Shown: positions 16,878-26,214, counted from the first letter of the stretch. The stretch: 64,000 bases of DNA from Pedobacter paludis (GCF_003173575.1 NZ_QGNY01000007.1:1-64000), one strand, 5' to 3'. A program made the numbers and translations. Notes: generated by a model not told the origin, from the letters alone.

Positions 16878-18485
16878 ATGCAAGTTGCAGATTTGTACAT
16901 CCGCGTGAGTACGGATGAGCAGACCAAGGGCTATTCGCCCAGAAGTCAGGAAGCAGTTCTTCGGGATTACTGCTACGCCAAGAACATTGAGGTCCGCTAT
17001 GTAGTGTTTGAGGACTACACGGCCAAACACTTTGACCGGCCCGAGTGGAAACGCCTGATGGCGCTGCTGCGCCGGCAGCAGAACCAGTCGAATCTGCTGC
17101 TGTTCACCAAATGGGACCGATTCAGCAGAAACGCTTCGGATGCGTATCAGATGATCGGCACGCTGAAAAAACTGGGCGTTGAGCCCCAGGCCATCGAACA
17201 GCCGCTGGACCTTTCCGTACCGGAGAATAAAATGATGCTGGCCATTTACCTCACCGCACCGGAAATCGAAAACGACCGCCGGGGATTGAACACGAAAGCC
17301 GGCATTCGCCAAGCCAGAAAGGAAGGCCGTCATACCGGAAAGGCGGTGCGGGGCTATATCAACAGAACTGCTGAGAACGGCCGCAAGTACATCGCCGTTA
17401 ACGAACCGGATGCGACTTACATGCGCTGGGCCTTTGAGCAGGTTGGCGATGGGATCTATTCCTCCGAGTCCATTCTGAATCGGGTGCGGGAGAAAGGATT
17501 AAATATTGACAAGAATACGTTCATGTTGAACTTAAGGAACCCGGTCTATTGTGGACTGATCAAGGTTGCCGAGCACCACGACGATCCCGAGCATCTGGTT
17601 CGCGGACAGCATGAGCCGCTGATCTCTGAGGAGCTTTTCTGGCGGGTCCAAAAAATTATGAACAGCAGGAAACGCTTTTCGCAGGGCACGAGCATCGCCA
17701 CACCAAAAGATTTGATTCTACGCGGTTTCCTCAAATGCAACAAGTGCACAAGAAACTTAACAGGAAGTGCTTCCAAGGGAAACCGATCATATTCGGTTTA
17801 TTACCATTGCCGTTCAGGTTGCGGTGTTCGTCACCGAGCGCTCGATGTCAACGCTGCTTTTATATATGAGCTCACTCAATATATCCCAAGACCGGGGTAT
17901 CCGCAGCTCTTTGTCAAAAGTATAGTGGATGCCTACAATGACCAGGTGACTGAAAATAAAAGATATGCCTTTCAGATACGTGAAAAAATAGCGGAATCGA
18001 ACCAAAAAATTGAGCGTGCGAAAGGATTATTGCTCGATGGAGCGATCACTCAGGCAGAGCATCGCAAGGTCAAAGATGAGATGAGTTCGACAGTTGTAAG
18101 CTTGGAGTCTCATTTAAGATCCCTGAACGTACAGAAATCGACACCAAATCAGGTCAAAATCCTCGCTGAGAAAGCGGTAAGGCTACTTTGCGAACTTGAC
18201 AAACTTTTTGAAATGTGCAATATTGAGGCAAAAAGGCTCTTAATTGGCACTTTTTTCCCTGAAAAGTTGAATTATTCTGAAGGTAGATGTCGAACCCAAA
18301 AAGTCAACAGAGTGGCCGAGCTTATTTACCTGAAAAACAAAGAGTTACGAGCAAAAAAAAGCGGCCAAAAACTTCTTGAAAAGCCTTTGACCGCTCGGGG
18401 GTGGCTGATGGGGCTCGAACCCACGACCCTCGGCACCACAAACCAATACTCTAACCAACTGAGCTACAACCACCGTGTTTTTTAG
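16878..18485 (+). CDS. Large serine recombinase (integrase), reading across tRNA-His
   Basis: The protein has 535 residues. The N-terminal resolvase domain has YIRVSTDEQ with catalytic Ser11, and R-x-x-R in KWDRFSRNASDAYQ. A recombinase domain (about 160-270), a zinc ribbon (C287, C290, C311, C315) and a coiled coil (about 360-420) follow. This is the order found in large serine integrases that insert and excise mobile elements. The last 35 residues or so are encoded across the tRNA-His terminator and the antisense strand of the tRNA gene, so the true functional C-terminus may be set by the integration site. Base composition shifts towards A+T after about 17,750. Confidence 0.87.
   Translation: MQVADLYIRVSTDEQTKGYSPRSQEAVLRDYCYAKNIEVRYVVFEDYTAKHFDRPEWKRLMALLRRQQNQSNLLLFTKWDRFSRNASDAYQMIGTLKKLGVEPQAIEQPLDLSVPENKMMLAIYLTAPEIENDRRGLNTKAGIRQARKEGRHTGKAVRGYINRTAENGRKYIAVNEPDATYMRWAFEQVGDGIYSSESILNRVREKGLNIDKNTFMLNLRNPVYCGLIKVAEHHDDPEHLVRGQHEPLISEELFWRVQKIMNSRKRFSQGTSIATPKDLILRGFLKCNKCTRNLTGSASKGNRSYSVYYHCRSGCGVRHRALDVNAAFIYELTQYIPRPGYPQLFVKSIVDAYNDQVTENKRYAFQIREKIAESNQKIERAKGLLLDGAITQAEHRKVKDEMSSTVVSLESHLRSLNVQKSTPNQVKILAEKAVRLLCELDKLFEMCNIEAKRLLIGTFFPEKLNYSEGRCRTQKVNRVAELIYLKNKELRAKKSGQKLLEKPLTARGWLMGLEPTTLGTTNQYSNQLSYNHRVF
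18353..18394 (-). terminator. Terminator of tRNA-His
   Basis: On the minus strand a stem GCGGTCAAA/TTTGGCCGC (18361-18369 with 18386-18394) is followed by eight T. It lies 6 bp beyond the tRNA 3' end and inside the recombinase reading frame on the other strand. Confidence 0.65.
18400..18474 (-). tRNA. tRNA-His (anticodon GTG)
   Basis: The minus strand folds into a full cloverleaf: acceptor GTGGTTG/CAGCCAC, D stem GCTC/GAGT, anticodon stem TTGGT/GCCGA with loop TTGTGGT, and T arm GTGGG-TTCGAGC-CCCAT. The anticodon GTG reads His codons. An extra 5' G (position 18474) faces discriminator C73 (18400), the identity pair of tRNA-His. CCA is not encoded. The 3' half faces the genomic island and is the likely attachment site. 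Confidence 0.95.
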
Positions 18486-18633
18486 TGTCACAAAAGTACG
18501 ACTTTTAATATTTCTTGCAAATATTTTTATACCTCAAAATAAAAAAAACATTTAAAACTCTATTATTCAATTATTTGAATTTCGATTCAAACATTAATAA
18601 ATCTTAAAATACCTTATTTTAAAGCTAAAAACT

Positions 18634-18641
18634 TAGATTTG
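18634..18641 (+). promoter_or_regulatory. -7 promoter element of rnhA
   Basis: TAGATTTG fits the Bacteroidota consensus TAnnTTTG. It ends 8 bp before the ATG, so the transcript has almost no leader. Confidence 0.6.
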
Positions 18642-18649
18642 CTTCCTTT

Positions 18650-19123
18650 ATGATCGAAATTTATACAGACGGAGCAGCAAGCGGAAACCCCGGGCCAGGT
18701 GGTTACGGAACCATTTTAAGAGCCGGCCAGCACTATAAAGAGTTGAGCGGTGGTTTTAGAATGACAACCAACAACCGAATGGAACTGCTTGCGGTTATTA
18801 AAGGACTGGAAGCATTAAAAAGCTTAAACCAGAACGTAACCGTTTATTCAGATTCTAAATATGTGGTAGATGCCGTTGAAAAAAAATGGGTTTTCGGTTG
18901 GGTAACCAAAAATTTTAAAGATAAAAAAAACAAGGATCTTTGGCTCCGCTTTCTTGAACTGTATAAACTGCACAAAGTAAAATTCATTTGGATTAAAGGC
19001 CATAATGATCACCCAGAAAACGAACGTTGCGACCGCTTAGCTGTTGCGGCATCGCAAAACAAAGCCGAATTGGCCATCGATACTTTTTTCGAAGTCGAAA
19101 GAAATAAGGCTACACTTTTATAA
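18650..19123 (+). CDS. rnhA: Ribonuclease HI
   Basis: The 157-residue protein has the complete RNase HI active site: D7 in MIEIYTDGAASGNPG, E45 in NNRMELLAVI, D68 in VYSDSKYVV and D128 in ENERCDRLAV. It cuts the RNA strand of RNA-DNA hybrids, including R-loops and replication primers, in the cytoplasm. The length is normal for the family. It is the first chromosomal gene after the tRNA-His and island boundary, and it converges on fbp with a 22-bp gap. Confidence 0.95.
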   Translation: MIEIYTDGAASGNPGPGGYGTILRAGQHYKELSGGFRMTTNNRMELLAVIKGLEALKSLNQNVTVYSDSKYVVDAVEKKWVFGWVTKNFKDKKNKDLWLRFLELYKLHKVKFIWIKGHNDHPENERCDRLAVAASQNKAELAIDTFFEVERNKATLL

Positions 19124-19145
19124 TGTGGCTATTTTTTTAGCTCGA

Positions 19146-20225
19146 TCAGTCGATACCGCCAACAATCCCCAAATCTTCTAATTTGGCTTCGGCCCGATCT
19201 ACAACAGCATTTAATTTTGAGCTGTAAATCATCATCATCTCTTCTGCTTTTTCCACCATCAGCTTAGAGCCTATAAAAACAGGAACCCTTTGATGCAGTT
19301 CCGTTGGAACCAGATCCAGAACCCGATCAAATCCCGTACTGGCCTTCCCTCCGGCCTGTTCAATAATGAACGACATCGGATTGCATTCGTAAAGCAGTCT
19401 CAGTTTCCCGTTAGGCGATCTCGAAGTTGTTGGGTAAATATAGATTCCCCCCTTGATAAGATTCCGGTGAATGTCTCCAACCATAGATCCAATATACCTC
19501 GAAGTATAGGGTCTTTTGGTTGCATCATCTTCTACCTGGCAGTATTTAATGTATTTTTTCACTCCATCAGGAAAATGGCCATAATTCCCCTCATTTACCG
19601 AATAAATGTATCCGGTTTCCGGGATTCGCATTTGCGGATGCGATAGACAGAATTCACCTATTGAAGGATCCAATGTAAAGCCGTTAACGCCAACACCCGT
19701 AGTATAAACCAACATAGTCGATGAACCATAAATGATATATCCAGCGGCCACCTGTTGCGTTCCTTTCTGCAAAACATCTTCAATAGTCGCTCTGCCCTCT
19801 ATAGATTTTCGCCTATAAATAGAAAAGATGGTTCCAACAGCAACATTTACATCGGTGTTTGAAGAACCATCCAAAGGATCGATACATACAATATACTTTG
19901 CATTTTGAGATACTGGCGATTCAATATGGATAATCTCATCTTCTTCTTCCGTAGCCACAATACAACATTCGCCACCGCTGGTAAGGGCTGCAATAAATTG
20001 CTCATTGGCATAAACATCCAGCTTCTTTTGTTCCTCACCCTGAATATTTGTGGTACCCATATCTCCTAAGATATCAACCAAACCGGCCTTGTTAACCTCA
20101 CGGTTTACAATTTTTGCTGCAATGCCAATATCCCTGAGCAACCTAGAAAGTTCACCTTTGGCATAAGGGAAATCTGCCTGTTTTTCTATAATGAATTGTC
20201 CTAGTGTTTTAACGCCACAAACCAT
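19146..20225 (-). CDS. fbp: Class I fructose-1,6-bisphosphatase
   Basis: The 359-residue protein carries the metal-binding CIDPLDGSSNTDVNVAVGT segment and an upstream EEED acidic cluster, both diagnostic of class I FBPase. It hydrolyses fructose 1,6-bisphosphate to fructose 6-phosphate in gluconeogenesis. The start ATG 20225 lies 20 bp after the stop of the YfcE-like gene on the same strand, so the two probably share the promoter at 20811-20818. Sequence and length look normal. Confidence 0.96.
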   Translation of the reverse strand: MVCGVKTLGQFIIEKQADFPYAKGELSRLLRDIGIAAKIVNREVNKAGLVDILGDMGTTNIQGEEQKKLDVYANEQFIAALTSGGECCIVATEEEDEIIHIESPVSQNAKYIVCIDPLDGSSNTDVNVAVGTIFSIYRRKSIEGRATIEDVLQKGTQQVAAGYIIYGSSTMLVYTTGVGVNGFTLDPSIGEFCLSHPQMRIPETGYIYSVNEGNYGHFPDGVKKYIKYCQVEDDATKRPYTSRYIGSMVGDIHRNLIKGGIYIYPTTSRSPNGKLRLLYECNPMSFIIEQAGGKASTGFDRVLDLVPTELHQRVPVFIGSKLMVEKAEEMMMIYSSKLNAVVDRAEAKLEDLGIVGGID

Positions 20226-20244
20226 ACTTAGTGTATTTTTTACA

Positions 20245-20736
20245 TTATCTACCCGATAACTCTATGACCTCTAAGGTATGAATATTTTCTTCAGAAATGC
20301 AAAACCGAACCAAAGTTCTTACTTTATGCCAGCCATGTTTTCCCGCCGCACCGGGGTTTATATGCAAACTTTTAATCTTTTCATCGAACATAACCTTTAA
20401 AATATGCGAATGCCCGGTTATAAATAATTTTGGTGGGTTAGTGTACAATTCTGACTTTATAGAAGAAGCATATTTACCCGGATATCCGCCTATATGCGTC
20501 ATTAAGACGTTTATTCCCTCGCAACTAAATCGATTTTGTTCAGGAAACGCTGCTCTTATCTCCAGATCATCTATATTTCCAAAAACACCACGAAGCGGTT
20601 TAAAGTTGGCCAGAGGTTGAGCCACATTCGGCCCAAAATCGCCGGCATGCCAGATTTCATCACAACTTTCAAAGTGCTTAAATACCGCATCATCTAAGTA
20701 TCCGTGTGTGTCAGAAATTAAACCAATTTTTTTCAT
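20245..20736 (-). CDS. YfcE/MJ0936-type metallophosphoesterase
   Basis: The 163-residue protein has the calcineurin-like metal-binding motifs in order: SDTHG (D9, H11), HAGDF, GNIDD in place of GNCD, THIGG and GHSH. Members of this small phosphodiesterase family cleave phosphodiester substrates in vitro; the physiological substrate is generally unknown. It is the first gene of a two-gene operon with fbp. Confidence 0.88.
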   Translation of the reverse strand: MKKIGLISDTHGYLDDAVFKHFESCDEIWHAGDFGPNVAQPLANFKPLRGVFGNIDDLEIRAAFPEQNRFSCEGINVLMTHIGGYPGKYASSIKSELYTNPPKLFITGHSHILKVMFDEKIKSLHINPGAAGKHGWHKVRTLVRFCISEENIHTLEVIELSGR

Positions 20737-20810
20737 TAAGTGGCAGGATTTTAGAAGATTTTATGATTTTTAAGATTCAAATTATATGAAATTTATGACG
20801 CAAATATAAT

Positions 20811-20818
20811 TATAAGGA
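20811..20818 (-). promoter_or_regulatory. -7 promoter element of the yfcE-like/fbp operon
   Basis: On the minus strand the sequence is TATATTTG, a match to TAnnTTTG, 75 bp before the ATG at 20736. Confidence 0.5.
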
Positions 20819-20882
20819 AGTTGCGTTTTGCTCCCAATCATACACCTGATCATGCCTTATCCTTAAATCCCGAAAATCCTGA

Positions 20883-21584
20883 TCAAAAAGACAAGAAAAA
20901 TTCCTTCAATAACGCCTTATACTCTTGAGTATGGTTTTTAAAAGATTTGTAGATGTAAAAGTCACTTTCCACACAGTTAAGCTCTACTTTACTTAAACAG
21001 ATCATCTGCCTGAAAGTTGGCTTATCTTGATCTGAATGGATGTTAATCTTTTCGGTAAGGAAAAACTCATATTTTGAAGCCAAATCAATTACATGATCTG
21101 CTTGTTTTACAGGGATAATTAACCACAAACTTCCAGTATCGTTTAGCAAGCTGGAAGATTTCCGAATTAACATTTCAAAAAAACCTTCATCTGCATGGCG
21201 GGCTATTCCTTTCTTAACTTCGGCACTCTTTAAATCGTTTACAAAAAATGGCGGATTGGAAACTATCAAATCAAACGGTTCAGTATTATTATAGTTTTCT
21301 ATGGATAAATTGTGAACAGATAACCTATTGGAAAAAATTGACTTCTTAAAGTTTTTTTCAGCCGCTACAGAAGCCTCCTCATCTATTTCTACGGCATCAA
21401 TAATCGCCTGATTAAAACGCTGCGCCAGCATCAAAGCAATTACACCAGTGCCTGTTCCAATATCTAAAATCCTAGTGGGCTTCTGATGTGAAACTGAAGC
21501 GGCCAATAAAACACCATCGGTATTAATTTTCATGGCGCAACCAGATTGGTCTACTTCGAACTGCTTAAACTTAAAAATGCTCAT
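20883..21584 (-). CDS. tRNA1(Val) (adenine-37-N6)-methyltransferase-like protein
   Basis: The 233-residue protein is a class I SAM-dependent methyltransferase. LDIGTGTGVIALMLAQR (about 40-56) is the SAM-binding loop, and SNPPF (about 108-112) is the NPPF catalytic motif of N6-adenine methyltransferases. The opening MSIFKFKQFEVDQSGCAMKI, with N-T-D-G-V-L-L, is typical of TrmN6/YfiC, which modify A37 of tRNA-Val. Substrate is inferred from family. It is a single gene with its own promoter. Confidence 0.88.
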   Translation of the reverse strand: MSIFKFKQFEVDQSGCAMKINTDGVLLAASVSHQKPTRILDIGTGTGVIALMLAQRFNQAIIDAVEIDEEASVAAEKNFKKSIFSNRLSVHNLSIENYNNTEPFDLIVSNPPFFVNDLKSAEVKKGIARHADEGFFEMLIRKSSSLLNDTGSLWLIIPVKQADHVIDLASKYEFFLTEKINIHSDQDKPTFRQMICLSKVELNCVESDFYIYKSFKNHTQEYKALLKEFFLSF

Positions 21585-21644
21585 AAATGGTGTATGTTGT
21601 GCGATTAAGCCTTGTCATTTTTTTCCGATTGTTTAGAAAATTGA

Positions 21645-21652
21645 CAAAGTTA
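21645..21652 (-). promoter_or_regulatory. -7 promoter element of the trmN6-like gene
   Basis: The minus strand reads TAACTTTG, a match to TAnnTTTG, 61 bp before the ATG. Confidence 0.5.
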
Positions 21653-21660
21653 TTAGCAAT

Positions 21661-22044
21661 CTATTTCTCGTACAACTCTAATGGCAAACCATCCGGATCA
21701 TTAAAAAAAGTAAATCGCTTATCTGTAAACTCGTCAATTCGAATCGGCTCTGTAACAATCTGATGCTCAGCTAATCTTGCAATCTCCGCTTCAATATTAT
21801 CCACTTCAAAAGCCAGATGGCGTAAACCTTGTGCCTCTGGTCTCGATGGACGGGCTGGCGGATTTTCAAAAGAAAAAAGTTCAATCTGATACAGACCATT
21901 TACGGCAAGATCAAGCTTGTAAGATTTACGTTCAGCCCGATAAACTTCGCCCAAAACTGTAAAACCCAATTGGTTAACATAAAAATCTTTCGATTTTTCG
22001 TAATCTGAACAAATTATGGCAATATGATGAATCCGATTAAACAT
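21661..22044 (-). CDS. VOC-family (glyoxalase-like) protein
   Basis: I choose ATG 22044 (MFNRIHHIAIICSDYEKSKD), 127 residues, since the longer frame has a non-conserved extension that crosses the promoter. The protein is a two-module vicinal-oxygen-chelate fold, with candidate metal ligands H7 (HHIAI), H in L-R-H-L-A-F-E-V-D and E in LPLELYE. The nearest known type is the GloA2/YaeR group; actual substrate unknown. A -7-like TATCTTCG is present upstream on the minus strand (22069-22076). Confidence 0.8.
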   Translation of the reverse strand: MFNRIHHIAIICSDYEKSKDFYVNQLGFTVLGEVYRAERKSYKLDLAVNGLYQIELFSFENPPARPSRPEAQGLRHLAFEVDNIEAEIARLAEHQIVTEPIRIDEFTDKRFTFFNDPDGLPLELYEK

Positions 22045-22357
22045 ATAGAAAGAAGTAAATTTATAATGCGAAGATAGATTTGGGCAAAGTTGCAGAAAAA
22101 ACCGAGCGTTTCCAATGCCCAAATTTGCTTAATCGATTACAAGAAACAAATCTATCCAAAATGCTTCACCATGTGATCATCCTGAAATCGCATCATTCTC
22201 TCATCCACTAATTCTCTCATTCCCTAATTCCCTCATCCACCAATTCCCTCATCCACTCTCCACAATCGCGTCATTATTTCCACATTCTCGAATTCTCTCA
22301 CGCAATCCTTCAATCATTAAAATTAAAAAACCTATTTTTGCACATCAAAAAAAAAGC
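22045..22357. repeat. Intergenic segment with decayed short tandem repeats
   Basis: From about 22195 to 22300 the plus strand is a run of imperfect copies of a 16-18-bp unit (TCTCATCCACTAATTC and variants). No coding sequence is seen. The right end holds the purL promoter. Confidence 0.5.
22333..22340 (+). promoter_or_regulatory. -7 promoter element of purL
   Basis: TATTTTTG followed by CAC matches TAnnTTTG and lies 17 bp before the ATG. Confidence 0.6.
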
Positions 22358-25300
22358 ATGATTCATTTCTTCTTAAGTCAGTCGCAGGCGGTTTTTGTAC
22401 TTCAAACAGATAAAACGCTTTCTCCCAGTGATATTACTAAACTTGAATGGTTATTTGGCGGTGCCAAGTGCTCGCAAGAAACAGCCTTAACCGGATTTTT
22501 CGTAGGCCCAAGAGCAGCCATGATTACGCCATGGAGCACCAATGCGGTAGAGATTACCCAGAATATGGACATGCAGGGAATCATCAGAATAGAGGAATTT
22601 GCAAAAGTTGCTGAATATTTTTCAGATTACGATCCCATGCTTTCGCAAAAATACGGTCAAATTGGTCAGGAAGTTTTCACCATCAATGTAAAGCCCGAAC
22701 CAATTTTAGAAATTACAGATATTGCCGCCTACAACAAACAAGAAGGTTTATCCCTTAGCATTGAGGAGGTGGATTACCTAAATGCCTTGGCATCCAAACT
22801 GGAAAGACCTTTAACAGATTCTGAAGTTTTTGGTTTTTCTCAGGTAAATTCAGAGCACTGCCGCCACAAAATCTTCAATGGCAAATTCATAATCGATGGC
22901 ATAGAACAGCCTTCTTCCTTATTCAAACTGATTCGTAAAACTTCAGAAGAAAACCCGAACGATATTGTTTCGGCATATAAAGATAACGTAGCTTTCATCA
23001 AAGGTCCGGTTGTACAGCAATTTGCCCCAAAAAGAGCAGATGTACCCGATTATTATGCAACCAGCGATTTTGAATCGGTAATCTCCCTAAAAGCAGAAAC
23101 TCATAATTTTCCAACTACGGTAGAGCCCTTTAACGGTGCGGCTACAGGTTCTGGTGGCGAAATTAGAGATCGATTGGCCGGCGGACAAGGCTCTTTGCCT
23201 TTGGCAGGAACAGCAGTATACATGACTGCCCTTTCCCGTCTTGAAGAAAACAGACCATGGGAAGCTGGCGTTGAAGAACGAAAATGGCTTTACCAAACCC
23301 CAATGGATATCCTAATTAAAGCCTCAAACGGCGCTACTGATTTTGGAAATAAATTCGGTCAGCCTTTAATTACAGGTTCCGTTTTAACTTTCGAGCACGA
23401 AGAAAACAACCGTAAACTGGGTTTTGATAAAGTGATCATGCTTGCTGGTGGCGTTGGTTATGGCAAGGCAAGTCAGGCACAAAAACAAAAGCCGCAAACC
23501 GGCGATAATATTGTTATTCTTGGTGGCGAAAACTATAGAATCGGGATGGGCGGTGCCGCAGTTTCTTCTGCAGATACTGGTCAGCATGGCTCTGGCATCG
23601 AATTAAATGCCATCCAGAGGTCTAACCCCGAAATGCAGAAAAGAGCGGCCAATGCAGTGCGTGGAATGGTAGAAAGCGAAGAAAACTTTATCGTTTCCAT
23701 TCACGATCACGGCGCAGGCGGTCATTTAAACTGCTTATCCGAATTGGTAGAAGAAACCGGTGGATTAATCAATTTAGATAAACTTCCGGTTGGCGACCCT
23801 ACCCTATCTGCGAAAGAAATTATCGGAAACGAATCTCAGGAAAGAATGGGATTGGTAATTGGCAACCAGCACATCGATACGCTTCAAAAAATTGCCGATC
23901 GCGAACGCTCCCCAATGTATACTGTGGGCAAGGTAACAGGCGATCATCGTTTTACGTTCAAATCCGAAACCTCTGGAATTAAGCCAATGGATTTCGATTT
24001 GAAGGATATGTTTGGCAGTTCGCCCAAAATCGTAATGGAAGATCAAACCATCGATCGTAAATACCAGCCCATTGCATACGATTCGACGAAAATAAACACC
24101 TATTTAGAGCAGGTGCTGCAATTGGAAGCCGTAGCTTCAAAAGATTGGTTAACCAATAAGGTAGATCGTTGTGTGGGTGGCCGTGTAGCCAAACAGCAAT
24201 GTGCCGGCCCGCTACAACTGCCATTAAATAATTGCGGTGTAATGGCTTTAGATTTTCAGGGCAAAGAGGGTATTGCCACTTCGGTTGGTCACGCACCCCT
24301 TTCAGCTTTGATTGATCCCGCAGCAGGCAGCCGCAATGCAATAGCAGAATCACTTTCCAACATCGTTTGGGCACCTTTAAAAGATGGATTAAAAAGCGTT
24401 TCGCTTTCGGCCAACTGGATGTGGGCCTGTAAAAACGAGGGCGAAGACGCAAGATTATACACAGCCGTTAAGGCCTGTTCAGATTTTGCAATCGATCTTG
24501 GAATCAACATCCCAACCGGAAAAGATTCCCTATCCATGAAACAGAAATACCAGGATGGTGATGTAATTGCCCCAGGTACGGTAATTATTTCTGCCGGAGC
24601 AAATTGCGATGACATCAATAAGGTAATCGAACCGGTACTCCAAAAAGATGGTGGTGCCATTTATTACATCAACCTATCTAACGATACATATAAATTAGGC
24701 GGATCTTCTTTCGCACAAATCCTAAATAAAATCGGTACCGAAACACCTGATGTTAAGGATGCCGCAAAATTAAAAACCGCCTTTAACACCATTCAGCAAT
24801 TAATTAAGGAAGACAAAATCCAGGCAGGTCACGATATTGGAAGCGGTGGTTTGATTACTACCCTTCTGGAAATGTGTTTTGCCGATCGCAATTTAGGCGC
24901 ATCGATAGATTTAACTCCTTTGGCCGAACAAGATACAATCAAGCTTTTATTTGCAGAGAACATTGCCCTGGTTTTTCAGGCAGACGCATCAGCAGAAAGC
25001 GTTTTAAAGAATGCAGGAGTAGCTTTCCACAAAATCGGCGAGCTAACTCCATCCGCTACGCTTAAAATAAAAAATACAGCTGAACAGTTAAGTTTCGATA
25101 TCGATCATCTGCGTGATGTATGGTTTAAAACCTCATACTTATTAGATAAAAAGCAAAGTGGACCGGTTAAGGCAAAAGAACGTTTCGACAATTATAAAAA
25201 CCATGTTTTAAACTACACGTTCCCTTTAACTTTTAATGGAAAGAAACCCCTAATCGATTCTACTAAACCCCGTCCAAAAGCAGCCATTATCCGCGAAAAG

Positions 25301-26026
25301 GGAAGCAATTCTGAACGCGAACTGGCGAACGCAATGTATTTGGCAGGTTTTGATGTAAAAGATGTCCACATGACCGATTTAATTACGGGCAGAGAAACAT
25401 TAGAAGACATTCAGTTTATTGGTGCAGTGGGTGGCTTCTCCAATTCAGATGTTTTAGGCTCTGCAAAAGGCTGGGCCGGAGCATTTATGTACAACGAGAA
25501 AGCAAAAATTGCATTAGAAAATTTCTTTAACCGCCCTGATACACTTTCGGTTGGCGTTTGTAATGGTTGCCAGCTCTTTGTAGAGCTTGGATTAATCAAT
25601 AAGGATCACGAGGAGAAACCAAAAATGCTCCACAACGAAAGTGGTAAACACGAAAGCATTTTTACATCCTTAACCGTTGCAGAAAACAATTCAGTGATGC
25701 TTTCTACGCTGGCAGGCAGTACATTGGGCGTTTGGGTTTCGCATGGCGAAGGCAGATTCTCATTACCTTATACCGAAGATCAATATAAAATAGTGGCCAG
25801 ATACGCATACGAAACCTATCCGGCAAGCCCGAATGGTTCTGATTACAACACGGCAATGATGTGCGATGAATCTGGCCGCCACTTGGTGATGATGCCTCAC
25901 ATCGAACGCTCCCTATTCCAATGGCATTGGGCCAATTACCCTAAGGGACGCAGAGACGAGGTTTCCCCTTGGATGGAAGCTTTTGTAAACGCTCGTAAAT
26001 GGGTAGAAGAAAAGGTTAAGGGCTAA
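22358..26026 (+). CDS. purL: Phosphoribosylformylglycinamidine synthase (one-chain type)
   Basis: The 1222-residue protein is the large PurL that joins the PurS-like N-terminal part, the two AIRS-type halves of the synthetase (FGFSQVNSEHCRHKIFNG near 153; SIHDHGAGGHLNC) and a C-terminal class I glutaminase. Its nucleophile is Cys1068 in VGVCNGCQLF, and the His-Glu partners lie near PHIERS. It converts FGAR and glutamine to FGAM in step four of purine synthesis. The length fits the proteobacterial/Bacteroidota large form (about 1200-1300). It is a single gene with its own promoter and terminator. Confidence 0.97.
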   Translation: MIHFFLSQSQAVFVLQTDKTLSPSDITKLEWLFGGAKCSQETALTGFFVGPRAAMITPWSTNAVEITQNMDMQGIIRIEEFAKVAEYFSDYDPMLSQKYGQIGQEVFTINVKPEPILEITDIAAYNKQEGLSLSIEEVDYLNALASKLERPLTDSEVFGFSQVNSEHCRHKIFNGKFIIDGIEQPSSLFKLIRKTSEENPNDIVSAYKDNVAFIKGPVVQQFAPKRADVPDYYATSDFESVISLKAETHNFPTTVEPFNGAATGSGGEIRDRLAGGQGSLPLAGTAVYMTALSRLEENRPWEAGVEERKWLYQTPMDILIKASNGATDFGNKFGQPLITGSVLTFEHEENNRKLGFDKVIMLAGGVGYGKASQAQKQKPQTGDNIVILGGENYRIGMGGAAVSSADTGQHGSGIELNAIQRSNPEMQKRAANAVRGMVESEENFIVSIHDHGAGGHLNCLSELVEETGGLINLDKLPVGDPTLSAKEIIGNESQERMGLVIGNQHIDTLQKIADRERSPMYTVGKVTGDHRFTFKSETSGIKPMDFDLKDMFGSSPKIVMEDQTIDRKYQPIAYDSTKINTYLEQVLQLEAVASKDWLTNKVDRCVGGRVAKQQCAGPLQLPLNNCGVMALDFQGKEGIATSVGHAPLSALIDPAAGSRNAIAESLSNIVWAPLKDGLKSVSLSANWMWACKNEGEDARLYTAVKACSDFAIDLGINIPTGKDSLSMKQKYQDGDVIAPGTVIISAGANCDDINKVIEPVLQKDGGAIYYINLSNDTYKLGGSSFAQILNKIGTETPDVKDAAKLKTAFNTIQQLIKEDKIQAGHDIGSGGLITTLLEMCFADRNLGASIDLTPLAEQDTIKLLFAENIALVFQADASAESVLKNAGVAFHKIGELTPSATLKIKNTAEQLSFDIDHLRDVWFKTSYLLDKKQSGPVKAKERFDNYKNHVLNYTFPLTFNGKKPLIDSTKPRPKAAIIREKGSNSERELANAMYLAGFDVKDVHMTDLITGRETLEDIQFIGAVGGFSNSDVLGSAKGWAGAFMYNEKAKIALENFFNRPDTLSVGVCNGCQLFVELGLINKDHEEKPKMLHNESGKHESIFTSLTVAENNSVMLSTLAGSTLGVWVSHGEGRFSLPYTEDQYKIVARYAYETYPASPNGSDYNTAMMCDESGRHLVMMPHIERSLFQWHWANYPKGRRDEVSPWMEAFVNARKWVEEKVKG

Positions 26027-26070
26027 ATCGCTTAAGGCAGAAGGTTCTAAATTCCTATATATTAAACAAC

Positions 26071-26098
26071 AAAGGCCTGAGTTTTCACTCAGGCCTTT
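26071..26098 (+). terminator. Terminator after purL
   Basis: AAAGGCCTGAGT and ACTCAGGCCTTT form a perfect 12-bp stem around TTTC, 44 bp after the purL stop. It has little T-tail on the plus strand and may act in both directions between purL and tonB. Confidence 0.75.
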
Positions 26099-26214
26099 AA
26101 TCCAACCTCACTTTGCCCATTTATTTTGGAGCGTTAAATAAATACAGGCTTAAAACATATATTCTCGATGGAAAAGTTTCGTACATACTGTATCTCTTCC
26201 ACCCCTTTATCCCT

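Larger units (their letters stand above)
1..18400. mobile_element. Genomic island (putative integrative element) ending at tRNA-His
   Basis: This stretch is visibly richer in G+C than the sequence to its right, and its genes are accessory: mutasome operon, photolyase-family remnant, RadC-like fusion, mobilisation remnant and serine recombinase. The right boundary falls at the 3' end of a tRNA-His gene, with the recombinase gene as the last element gene, the usual layout of an element integrated at a tRNA. I saw no second copy of the tRNA 3' end inside the window, so the left end lies outside. Several genes are broken, so the element may no longer transfer. The exact crossover point is unknown. 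Confidence 0.72.

Noticed and set aside
23979..24452. A 157-residue minus-strand protein inside purL
   Set aside because: PurL is complete and conserved here; the opposite frame is a shadow.
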